Source: JANNSW01 sp031431235
GTDB taxonomy: Bacteria > Pseudomonadota > Alphaproteobacteria > Rhizobiales > Hyphomicrobiaceae
Assembly: GCA_031431235.1 (NCBI GenBank)
Contig: JANPDA010000040.1
Coordinates: forward strand, 1 to 6,838
Length of the DNA: 6,838 bases
Direction: 5' to 3'
Program-made: the position numbers and the translations under genes
Shown: positions 1 to 5,764 of the stretch, in pieces
Layout of the letters: the number at the start of each line of letters is the position of its first letter
How positions within the stretch are numbered: the stretch's first letter is position 1
The notes under the pieces: model-generated
The model's database searches: none
What the model was told of the DNA's origin: nothing
The model's input: the letters and a program-made list of their open reading frames with translations, nothing else

Positions 1-720
1 TTGTGTTGGAACACTCTCGAGCAGGAGGCTGCGTTCGGTTTCGCCAGGGTGATCATTCGAACCACTCGGCTGCTTCAATGCTCTGATACTCCTGCGTATG
101 CTGGAAATATGCCACGAGCCGGAATCCGGAAGTCTACGCCGTGTGATCGCGACGTGAGAAACGCGTCAATGGCCCGGAAAACCGTCCGGCAGCGTCAATC
201 CGAGGGAAGATTTCCGCCAGGCACCGGCAGGCGACACGCTGCGAAGCGGATGCCGCCGGCGATGCAATGGGCGGTGTCGGTGGAGCGGGCTGGTCGGCAG
301 CGACCGGGTCCGCCGGGGCTATGCTCAGCTGGCAGACCATCACGCAGCGGCGCAGTCGAAGTCTCGACCTTCCGCCCGATCGCCCGCGTCGCGTTCACAA
401 TATGCAGCGGCGGATCGCACTTGAACTCGACTGTTCATCAATCTGAAGGTAGTATCACGGATCGGCACGATGGCGTGCCGCAACGGCACTGCGGTGCATA
501 CCGCCCCGGAGAAGGACATGCGCAGTCGTCGCGGGTCTCTCGCCTCCGACCTGCTCGATCCTGTTACCCGCAAGGGTCATGATAGGACGCGCCCGGGCTT
601 GCGGTTGTCAATCGGGCGTCAATCCGGCGTGAAATCCGCAAGGGGCGCGGACTTGGCCGTCGCAGCATTGCCGTCGAAGGGGAAATCGCCATCGCGGGCT
701 GCGCCGGGCGGGAGCCGCCG
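1..720. other. Gene-poor upstream region
   Basis: I find no gene I can support here. A long + strand frame from the TTG at position 1 to 582 is open, but its translation is rich in Arg, Ser, Pro and Gly with no recognisable domain, as expected of random open frames in GC-rich DNA. The - strand frames are short and equally unconvincing. A stretch at about 53-133 reads on the - strand as protein-like, ending EYQSIEAAEWFE before a TGA, but a TAG precedes it and no start is apparent. It could be the tail of a decayed gene. The motif GTCAAT recurs at 165, 194, 607 and 618. The last ~115 bases probably hold the promoter region of the downstream regulator. Confidence 0.5.
607..639 (+). promoter_or_regulatory. 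Putative SARP/BTAD-type direct-repeat operator
   Basis: Three heptamer-like units lie at an exact 11-nt period: GTCAATC (607-613), GTCAATC (618-624) and the weaker GTGAAAT (629-635). Each is followed by a 4-nt GC-rich spacer: GGGC, CGGC, CCGC. Known SARP-family regulators (BTAD plus OmpR-like winged helix) bind heptameric direct repeats with 4-bp spacers, that is one helical turn apart. The array lies 82-114 nt upstream of a gene for just such a protein, so autoregulation is a natural inference. No good -10 hexamer was found at the expected distance, and TTGTCA at 605-610 is only a possible -35. The two perfect units are seen directly; the function is inferred. Confidence 0.4.
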
Positions 721-2790
721 ATGCTGAAGCTGCGCGTTCTCGGTCCGTTCGAGGTTTGCACACAGGACGGCAAACCAGTCGCAGTTTCCTCCCGCAAGGG
801 ACAGGCATTGCTGGCCATTCTGGCGCTTTCGCCACAGGCCACCGCGACGCGCGAGCGCATCAGCAGTCTGCTGTGGAGCGACCGCGGCGAGGAGCAGGCC
901 CAGGGCAGCCTCAGGCAATTGCTGGTCGCCTTGCGCAAGGATCTGTCGGCCTACGGCGAGGACGTGCTGGCGAGTGCGAGCTCTCGAGTCGCGCTCAACC
1001 GCAGAATCATGGAGATCGACGTGATCGAGCTGAGGACGCTCGCGAGGTCGGGCGACCTCGAAGCCCTCCACAGGGCCGACGCGCTCTACCGGGGCGAGCT
1101 GCTGGCCGACGCCGGCATCCGTGATGCGGCCTTCACCGATTGGCTGCGCGACGAGCGCGAGACCTCGAGGAACGTCGCCGTCGGCGTGCTCGAAAGACTG
1201 TGCGCGGAGGAGACCGGGGAGCCGCGCCGGGCCGCCGCCGACCGGCTGCTCGCGCTCGATCCGGCGCGCGAGACGGCCCATCGCACGCTGATGAAGATCT
1301 TCGCGGCGGCCGGCGAGGCGCCGCTTGCGCTCCGACAGTACGAGCTCTGCCGGCGCGCGCTCGAGCGCGAGTTGCAGGCAAAGCCCGGCCAGAAGACCGA
1401 GGCCCTCAGGCGATCGATCATGGATGGATCGAGGCAGGAGGCAGCCGCCGTGCCTCCCCCGCCGGAGCCGGTCCCGACGCCCCCCACCGAGGCTGCCGTG
1501 TCACCTGCAAGCCTGCCCGGCGAGCACGAGCACACACCCTCGATCGCCGTCCTGCCGTTCGATCCGATGGGCAAGACGGAAGAGCTGGAGGAGCTGGCGG
1601 ACGGATTGACGGAGGACATCACCAGCGGTCTCGTCCGCATCCAGGCCCTGAAGGTGATCGCGCGCAACACGGCGTTCCGGTTCAAGGGCCAAGCCGTCGA
1701 TATCCGCGAGCTCGGACGGCACCTCGATGCCGACTATGTCATCGAAGGCAGCGTCCGCAAGCTGGGCCAGCGCATCAGGGTGACCGCCCAGCTGATCGAA
1801 TCGGTGAGCGGACACCACATCTGGGCAGACAAGATCGACCGCCCGCACGCGGATCTGTTCGACCAACTGGACGAGGTGACGGCAAGTGTCGTGGCCTCCG
1901 TGCAGACCCAGGTCATCCTGAACGAAGGCCGGCTCGCCTCGCTCGAGGACGGCTCGCTGGCGCGACCATCGCGACTGCTTGCGCGAGCCTGGCAGCAGCT
2001 CTTGGCCATGAGCGCGGATTCTCTTGCAACGTGCCTCGCGCTCGCCGAGCGGGCCCATGCGATCGGCGGCAGCAGGTCGATTGCCGATCGCATGATCGCC
2101 GCAGCCCTCTACCATCAGGCCTACATGGGCTATCGGCCCTGGAATGCCGAGCTCGTCGGTCGCGTCCATACCCATGCGCGGGCAGCGATCGCGGTGGATC
2201 GCGCGGATGAATACTGCCATTGGGCGATGGAGATGGCCCATCTGATGCGCGGGGAGCACGACCGGGCGATGGCCTCGTTGAAGCGAGCGCTCGAAATCAA
2301 TCCGAATTGCTCGATCGCCATCGGCTCGATGGGCACGGTGCTGGCCTGGCAGGGCAGAAGCGATGAATCGGTGCGACTCAACGAGCGGGCCGTCCGCCTC
2401 AACCCACAGGATCCCTCGAGGTTCTATCGGCATTTCGGCCTTGCGCTCGCCCATTATCTGGCGGCGCGATACGCGGCAGCGCTGGAGCATGCGGGCCTCG
2501 TCCTGCAGACGCGGCCCGATTGGTGGCTGGCGCAGCTCGTCGCCACGGCCACGCACGCCAAGCTCGGGCAGGTTGGGGAAGCCGGGCGCATGCTCGAAGA
2601 GTTGCGGAAAGCGGGAAGGTTTCTCGATGGCCGGACGCTCGAGGTCCTGCCCTTTGCGACCTCGGGCGATCGCGAGCACCTCTATGACGGACTTCGCCAG
2701 GCGGGCCTCGCCCTGCCGGTCGTCGCCCCTGATCGGAGCTCCGCTCGATCGATCGAGCGCGACGCGCCGAAACCCGGGACAGTACGATAA
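721..2790 (+). CDS. BTAD/SARP-type transcriptional regulator with TolB-N/FlgO-like and TPR domains
   Basis: This is a 689-residue predicted DNA-binding regulator. Residues 1-95 look like an OmpR/PhoB-type winged helix of the SARP class (LRVLGPFEV start, then SSRKGQALLAIL, RERISSLLW and SLRQLLVALRKDL). Residues ~98-235 match a bacterial transcriptional activation domain (IDVIELRTL, YRGELLADAGI, DPARETAHRTLMKI, RQYELCRRALEREL). A Pro-rich linker (~243-270) leads to a TolB-N/FlgO-like domain at ~273-400 (SIAVLPF, ADGLTEDI, LDADYVIEGSVRK, LIESVSGHHIWADK). TPR-like helices follow to ~632, for example ALEINPN and AVRLNPQDP. There is no NB-ARC ATPase and no membrane segment, so it is probably cytoplasmic. 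The ATG at 721 is chosen because GGAG at 711-714 is well spaced and the domain starts at once. Targets are unknown; the upstream direct repeats suggest autoregulation. The gene appears monocistronic. Family assignment is firm; the ligand-sensing role of the C-terminal half is inferred. Confidence 0.9.
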   Translation: MLKLRVLGPFEVCTQDGKPVAVSSRKGQALLAILALSPQATATRERISSLLWSDRGEEQAQGSLRQLLVALRKDLSAYGEDVLASASSRVALNRRIMEIDVIELRTLARSGDLEALHRADALYRGELLADAGIRDAAFTDWLRDERETSRNVAVGVLERLCAEETGEPRRAAADRLLALDPARETAHRTLMKIFAAAGEAPLALRQYELCRRALERELQAKPGQKTEALRRSIMDGSRQEAAAVPPPPEPVPTPPTEAAVSPASLPGEHEHTPSIAVLPFDPMGKTEELEELADGLTEDITSGLVRIQALKVIARNTAFRFKGQAVDIRELGRHLDADYVIEGSVRKLGQRIRVTAQLIESVSGHHIWADKIDRPHADLFDQLDEVTASVVASVQTQVILNEGRLASLEDGSLARPSRLLARAWQQLLAMSADSLATCLALAERAHAIGGSRSIADRMIAAALYHQAYMGYRPWNAELVGRVHTHARAAIAVDRADEYCHWAMEMAHLMRGEHDRAMASLKRALEINPNCSIAIGSMGTVLAWQGRSDESVRLNERAVRLNPQDPSRFYRHFGLALAHYLAARYAAALEHAGLVLQTRPDWWLAQLVATATHAKLGQVGEAGRMLEELRKAGRFLDGRTLEVLPFATSGDREHLYDGLRQAGLALPVVAPDRSSARSIERDAPKPGTVR

Positions 2791-3191
2791 TTTCCCTGCC
2801 ACGCTGCTCTGCCCCGCGTCGTCATCCCCCCGCCTAGGCAGATCAAGGCGACGATCGGGACAGCTCGCCTGATGTCGCGGTCCTCATGATGCCAACCCTC
2901 ATTTTCCGGCCAGCGTGCACTTGGCGGGAAACGTCTCGATCGTGATCGCGCCGCCAACCGCCATGCGAGCTTCGAGCAAGTCGAGCACACATCTCTCAAT
3001 ATGCATCCGGTCCGCGTCGGAGTCGTCGATTGAACGTCATAGACGGGCAAAAATTTTCTTTCGGGGTGAATGGCGCGATCCGGCGCCGGCCCTTCCGCCG
3101 CGGCCATGGGCAGGACAAACGCGACAAATCCGGCCTTGGTCAAGCCGCGGCGGCAGGCATCCAGCCAATTCTCCACGCGACATCAGCTGCT

Positions 3192-3222
3192 CGTCTGGAT
3201 TCCCGCCTGCGCGGGAATGACG
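3192..3222. repeat. dRS3-like REP palindrome
   Basis: The core is a perfect 8-bp inverted repeat, ATTCCCGC (3199-3206) and GCGGGAAT (3211-3218), around a CTGC loop. An outer stem CGTC (3192-3195) pairs with GACG (3219-3222), leaving a TGG bulge on the left. The core fits ATTCCC-N8-GGGAAT, the consensus of the neisserial dRS3 repeat. Close relatives are scattered between genes in many proteobacteria. It produces the familiar spurious peptide HSRAGGNP when translated. Only one copy is in the window, so its repeat status rests on general knowledge. Confidence 0.8.
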
Positions 3223-3267
3223 TGGGGGGATGGGTGTTGTGACCTGCTCACTGGCGATGAGGGATAC

Positions 3268-3332
3268 CAGGTTCTTGTTTTGCCGCATTTTCTTTCGACG
3301 GGCCGGTGGCCACCTCGTCGGAGAATGCTCTA
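3268..3332. repeat. Diverged third copy of composite hairpin repeat (linker plus arm B)
   Basis: This stretch aligns with the linker and second hairpin of the copies at 4487-4583 and 5661-5764. The linker is 17 nt in all three. The outer stem is GCATTTTC (3285-3292) with GAGAATGC (3321-3328), then a TTT bulge, then the inner stem CGACG (3296-3300) with CGTCG (3316-3320). The terminus GCTCTA (3327-3332) matches the end of the 5661-5764 copy. Compared with that copy, a C-G pair in the outer stem became T-A, and a G-C pair in the inner stem became A-T, so pairing is kept despite sequence change. The first hairpin (arm A) is no longer clearly recognisable to the left. The copy ends 52 nt before the exported-protein start. 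Confidence 0.65.
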
Positions 3333-3384
3333 TTGTGGCAGCCACCGACGGCGATGTTGTCCGATCGGCCTGAGAGGTGGTCCC

Positions 3385-3879
3385 ATGTGGCGCGGTGTCT
3401 CGATTCTGGGTTTGGCGGCACTCGCTCTCGCCATCCCGACGGCAGCTCAGGCGCAGAGCTATCCGTTGCTTTGCCGTGGCGGCCCCAACATGACGATCGA
3501 GGCCCGTTTCGAGCTCATCATCGGAGGTCAGACCGGCACCTATGTGAAGATCCGCTTCCGCCCGGCCAACCAGCCCGGATCGGTCGCCAAGCCTGGCTCG
3601 GGCGAGTGCACCTGGATCGATCGCACGCTCAATGCGCAAGAGCCCAGTGATTTCACCATGGTCGCCAAGGGGATCGGCTTCTCGTTCAATATCTCGGGCG
3701 GTGGGCGCGTGCTCGAGGAAGGCGGACAGCCGGTGCTGCAGCTCGGCGGCGCGTCGGTCAGCGAGCGTGAGGGCTACAACGGTGTCGTCAGCGCCGTGCT
3801 CGCGCGCCAATTCTTCACGGTCGAGGTCGCCAATGACGGACAGACGCTGCGCGTCTCGGCCGTCCGTCCGGGCGGCTAG
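3385..3879 (+). CDS. Small exported protein of unknown function
   Basis: This is a 164-residue protein I do not recognise. Residues 1-23 form a clear Sec signal peptide: MWRG start, hydrophobic core VSILGLAALALAI, and an AQA cleavage motif before QSYP. The mature ~141 residues contain exactly two cysteines, Cys30 (LLCRGG) and Cys75 (GECTWIDR), which could form a disulfide in the periplasm. The remainder looks beta-rich with Gly-rich turns (FELIIGGQTGTYVKIRF, FSFNISGGGRVL, FTVEVANDGQTLRVSAV), suggesting a small beta-sandwich or barrel. The start at 3385 is chosen over in-frame upstream codons because a GAGG (3374-3377) is well placed and the signal peptide begins there. There is no lipobox. 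It stands alone, ending tail-to-tail against gpt. Function unknown. Confidence 0.85.
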   Translation: MWRGVSILGLAALALAIPTAAQAQSYPLLCRGGPNMTIEARFELIIGGQTGTYVKIRFRPANQPGSVAKPGSGECTWIDRTLNAQEPSDFTMVAKGIGFSFNISGGGRVLEEGGQPVLQLGGASVSEREGYNGVVSAVLARQFFTVEVANDGQTLRVSAVRPGG

Positions 3880-3942
3880 TGTTCCCTCTTTTCATTCATT
3901 GATCCGGCTTCGCCGGAATCGAATGAATGGGACGGAACACTA
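3877..3942. terminator. Stop-to-stop dyad between convergent genes, possible bidirectional terminator
   Basis: A long imperfect inverted repeat exactly spans the junction. The outer arm TAGTGTTCC (3877-3885) pairs with GGAACACTA (3934-3942). The next arm CATTCATT (3893-3900) pairs with AATGAATG (3922-3929). The core CCGGC (3904-3908) pairs with GCCGG (3912-3916) around TTC. The outer arms contain the TAG of the + strand gene and the TAG of the - strand gene. There is no T-tract after the hairpin in either direction (TTTT lies before it on the + strand), so it is not a textbook intrinsic terminator. Its site between converging genes still suggests transcript-end formation or 3'-end protection. 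Confidence 0.5.
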
Positions 3943-4461
3943 CCCTGCCGTGCCCTTGGCGATCGGCTCCTGGTAGGCGAGGCCCATGTCCCAGGGGAAG
4001 TAGATCCAGGTGTCCTGCGAGACCTCGGTGACGAAGGTGTCGATCAGCGGCACGCCGAGAGGCTTGGCGTAGATGGTCGCGAAATGGGCGTCCGGCAACA
4101 TGGCGCGCACGATCTTGGCGGTCTTGCCGGTGTCGGTCAGGTCGTCGACCACCAGCACGCCGCGGCCCTTGCCGCCGCCGATCGCCTTGATCGCCGGTGA
4201 GACGTCCTTGAGGACGCGCAGCTCGCCTTGGCTGTCGTAGTCGTGATAGCTGGCGATGCAGACCGTCTCGATCAAGCGCAGCCCGAGCTCGCGGGCGATG
4301 ATGGCGGCCGGCACCAGGCCGCCGCGGGTGATCGAGACGATCGCCTGGAACGGCTCACCGCCCGGGCCCTTGTCGGCGAGGCGCCAGGCAAGCGCGCGGG
4401 CATCGCGATGGAACTGGTCCCAGGAGACGGGAAAGGATTTCGGCGGGCGCGGCTCGGACAT
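3940..4461 (-). CDS. gpt: Xanthine/guanine phosphoribosyltransferase (Gpt type)
   Basis: This purine-salvage enzyme transfers phosphoribose from PRPP to xanthine or guanine (and weakly hypoxanthine), giving XMP or GMP in the cytoplasm. At 173 residues it is slightly longer than E. coli Gpt (152). Visible hallmarks are SITRGGLVPA (~43-52), the Gpt-like TVCIASYHDYDSQGELRVLK (66-85), and the PRPP-binding loop VLVVDDLTDTGKTA (102-115) with the Asp106-Asp107 pair. The C-terminal QDTWIYFPWDMG (149-160) is a Gpt signature that separates it from Hpt enzymes. The ATG at 4461 has a strong GAGGGAG (4467-4473) five bases upstream. It is the last gene of the - strand cluster. The composite repeat fills the gap to its upstream neighbour, and the hairpin ends 13 nt before the ribosome binding site. 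Confidence 0.95.
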   Translation of the reverse strand: MSEPRPPKSFPVSWDQFHRDARALAWRLADKGPGGEPFQAIVSITRGGLVPAAIIARELGLRLIETVCIASYHDYDSQGELRVLKDVSPAIKAIGGGKGRGVLVVDDLTDTGKTAKIVRAMLPDAHFATIYAKPLGVPLIDTFVTEVSQDTWIYFPWDMGLAYQEPIAKGTAG

Positions 4462-4486
4462 GGGATCTCCCTCACGAAAGTCACCG

Positions 4487-4583
4487 GAGCGGTTTCCACT
4501 GCGGTTGAACCTGGAAACCGCTCTAGATTCTCGATTTGTCGCCCTTTCTTTCGGCGAACCGGACCCACTTCGCCGGAAAGTGC
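4487..4583. repeat. Composite two-hairpin repeat, copy 1
   Basis: Arm A is an 11-bp perfect stem, GAGCGGTTTCC (4487-4497) with GGAAACCGCTC (4513-4523). A 17-nt linker (4524-4540) follows. Arm B is GCCCTTTC (4541-4548) with GAAAGTGC (4576-4583), containing one mismatch, plus the inner stem CGGCGAA (4552-4558) with TTCGCCG (4569-4575). The 5661-5764 copy has the same order, orientation and linker length, and arm B is nearly identical. The outer ends here are degraded (CGGAGC and GCTTCA in place of TAGAGC and GCTCTA). It lies between the cysteine hydrolase stop and the gpt start, so it would be transcribed if these genes are co-transcribed. It encodes no transposase and is best seen as a REP/MITE-like element. 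Confidence 0.85.
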
Positions 4584-4605
4584 TTCAGCCCACGAGTGCC
4601 GCCCG

Positions 4606-5595
4606 CTACACGTCGGCCTCGTCGAAGGGGATCACGATTCTGCCCTTCATCACGTCGCGGACGTCTTCGAGCGAGGTCACGCGATAGGCCATGCCGCCAC
4701 GGATCAGGTAGAGCCATTCGAGCTTCTCGGTCTCCTCGATATCGCGAGGTGAGGTAGCGTGGATCGCATTCCAGAACCGGCGCATGCCCCGGAAATTCTT
4801 GAAACGGCCGTCCTCGCCGAGGTCGAGGGCATCCTCGAGCTCCTTGGAAAACAGCACATCGCGCAGCATCGAGCCGTCGAGCGCGCGCCAGCCGCGACCG
4901 GCTTCGACCTCCTGGAGGGCTTCCCGCGCCTCCTCGCCGCCGGGCGTGCCCTTGAGGCTCGCCTTGTAGAGCTTGTAGAGGGCGTTGAAGTAGCCGTACT
5001 GCACCAGCCCGGAGCAGATGAACTCGTTGGCATTCTGGCCGCGGCGGATGCGGACCCAGCTGCGGGGCTTGGATTTCTCGTTCGACTGGAATGGCCGATC
5101 GTTACGGGAAAAGGCGCTGCGAATGAGAGCACGCGCAAGCGTGAAGGCGCGCCAATAGTCGTACTCGTCCTTGATGTGGTCGAGCAGGTGCCCGCGCACG
5201 AAGCGCTGCAGGTCGTCGCCGAACCAGTCCTTGCTCATGCGCTTGATGCCGACGGTGTAGTGCGGGTCGCGGCAATAGTCGCGCAGGTTGGTGATGTCGA
5301 CGCCGCTGGTGCCGGCCTCGATGATGAAGTTGTTGTTGAAGCCGTCCTCGTGGTCGCGCACATGGAAGACGAGCGCTGCATGGGAGAAGAGGCTCGAGGT
5401 CGACCAGCGAATGAGGAAGGAATAGGGATTGCCCGATTTTCGGCTCAGCACCACGTCGGCGCGACGCAGGTAGTCGCCCGCGAGGAACCGGTTGACCGGC
5501 ATCGGAAAGGCGGTCGCGCCCTCGAAGTCCTTGGGGCTCGGCTGATGCTGGCCTCCCGTGGCCGCAAACTGCAGCGTTCTGCCAGCAGACGCCAT
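4606..5595 (-). CDS. YiiX/YebB-like permuted NlpC/P60 cysteine hydrolase
   Basis: The 329-residue product resembles the YiiX/YebB (peptidase C92) group of circularly permuted NlpC/P60, papain-like enzymes, where the catalytic His precedes the Cys. Candidate catalytic residues are His72 in LFSHAALVF, Glu93 in FIIEAGTSGVD and Cys194 in NANEFICSGLVQYGYF. The start of the fold is the LRRADVVLSRK segment (43-53). About 100 residues separate Glu93 from Cys194, and ~135 follow the Cys, making it longer than E. coli YiiX (~200). No signal peptide or membrane segment is seen, so it is probably cytoplasmic or peripheral. Substrates in this group are mostly uncertain; amide or ester bonds in peptides or lipids are possible. 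The ATG at 5595 is supported by a perfect 10-nt Shine-Dalgarno. Fold assignment is good; function is not known. Confidence 0.8.
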   Translation of the reverse strand: MASAGRTLQFAATGGQHQPSPKDFEGATAFPMPVNRFLAGDYLRRADVVLSRKSGNPYSFLIRWSTSSLFSHAALVFHVRDHEDGFNNNFIIEAGTSGVDITNLRDYCRDPHYTVGIKRMSKDWFGDDLQRFVRGHLLDHIKDEYDYWRAFTLARALIRSAFSRNDRPFQSNEKSKPRSWVRIRRGQNANEFICSGLVQYGYFNALYKLYKASLKGTPGGEEAREALQEVEAGRGWRALDGSMLRDVLFSKELEDALDLGEDGRFKNFRGMRRFWNAIHATSPRDIEETEKLEWLYLIRGGMAYRVTSLEDVRDVMKGRIVIPFDEADV

Positions 5596-5597
5596 CC

Positions 5598-5607
5598 ATC
5601 ACCTCCT
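5598..5607 (-). promoter_or_regulatory. Full-length Shine-Dalgarno of the cysteine hydrolase gene
   Basis: On the - strand this reads AGGAGGTGAT, complementary over all ten bases to the usual bacterial 16S rRNA 3' end. The GGAGG core is six bases from the ATG at 5595-5593. It fixes that start. An ATG at 5599-5597 is out of frame and overlaps the site itself. Confidence 0.8.
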
Positions 5608-5620
5608 GCCAATCCGTGAA

Positions 5621-5638
5621 TTGCCGACAATTCGGCAA
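5621..5638. promoter_or_regulatory. Short dyad in the leader of the cysteine hydrolase gene
   Basis: TTGCCGA (5621-5627) and TCGGCAA (5632-5638) form a perfect 7-bp inverted repeat around CAAT. It lies 14 nt upstream of the Shine-Dalgarno on the - strand. It is either an operator-like dyad or a leader hairpin. No matching promoter hexamers could be assigned, so its role is open. Confidence 0.3.
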
Positions 5639-5660
5639 ACCCATGGGGACCGATTGAGCC

Positions 5661-5764
5661 TAGAGCGGTTTCCGCTTCAGTCGAAGCGGGAAACCGCTCC
5701 AGATTCCCGAGTTGTCGCACTTTCTTTCGGCGAACCGGCATCCACTTCGCCGGAAAGTGCTCTA
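5661..5764. repeat. Composite two-hairpin repeat, copy 2 (most complete)
   Basis: This 104-nt copy has terminal inverted ends TAGAGC (5661-5666) and GCTCTA (5759-5764). Arm A is a 16-bp stem with one bulged G: 5663-5678 pairs with 5683-5699 around a 4-nt loop. The linker is 17 nt (5700-5716). Arm B has the perfect outer stem GCACTTTC (5717-5724) with GAAAGTGC (5753-5760), a TTT bulge, and the inner stem CGGCGAA (5728-5734) with TTCGCCG (5746-5752). It occupies most of the gap between the DAHP synthase and cysteine hydrolase genes. The last three bases are the complement of the DAHP synthase stop TAG. No target-site duplication was evident. Confidence 0.88.

Larger units (their letters stand above)
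2791..3384. other. Gap without intact gene: remnants and repeats
   Basis: No intact gene is visible in these 594 bases. On the - strand, a frame open from 3036 to the TGA at 2899-2901 reads as plausible protein (VLDLLEARMAVGGAITIETF, then PAKCTLAGK). A different - strand frame upstream, starting at a GTG at 3176, gives a hydrophobic stretch (AGFVAFVLPMAAA). Together they could be one frameshifted small secreted protein, but neither has a clear start and ribosome binding site. The right half holds a dRS3-like palindrome (3192-3222) and a decayed copy of the composite repeat (3268-3332). No T-tract terminator was found after the TAA at 2788-2790. Confidence 0.5.

Noticed and set aside
45..75. 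tRNA-Ser-like GCCGAGTGGTTCGAA on the - strand
   Set aside because: No acceptor, anticodon or T arms could be arranged around it, so it is not a tRNA gene.
1..582. 193-residue + strand open frame from TTG
   Set aside because: It has no domain, a skewed Arg/Ser/Pro/Gly composition and no clear ribosome binding site within the window. It looks like a chance open frame.
1501..2802. 433-residue - strand open frame opposite the BTAD regulator
   Set aside because: It is a mirror of the strongly coding + strand gene, with no recognisable domain. Such long antisense frames are common in GC-rich DNA.
2840..2875. AGGCGA...TCGCCT as terminator of the BTAD gene
   Set aside because: It has only a 6-bp stem with a long loop, no T-tract and a position ~55 nt past the stop. 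It is too weak to call.
5598..5610. + strand ATCACCTCCT as a 16S rRNA 3' end
   Set aside because: The sequence upstream has no 16S similarity. The match is explained by a full-length Shine-Dalgarno read on the other strand.
3192..5764. CRISPR array
   Set aside because: The repeats are palindromic intergenic elements of unequal spacing with genes between them; there are no regular spacers and no cas genes.
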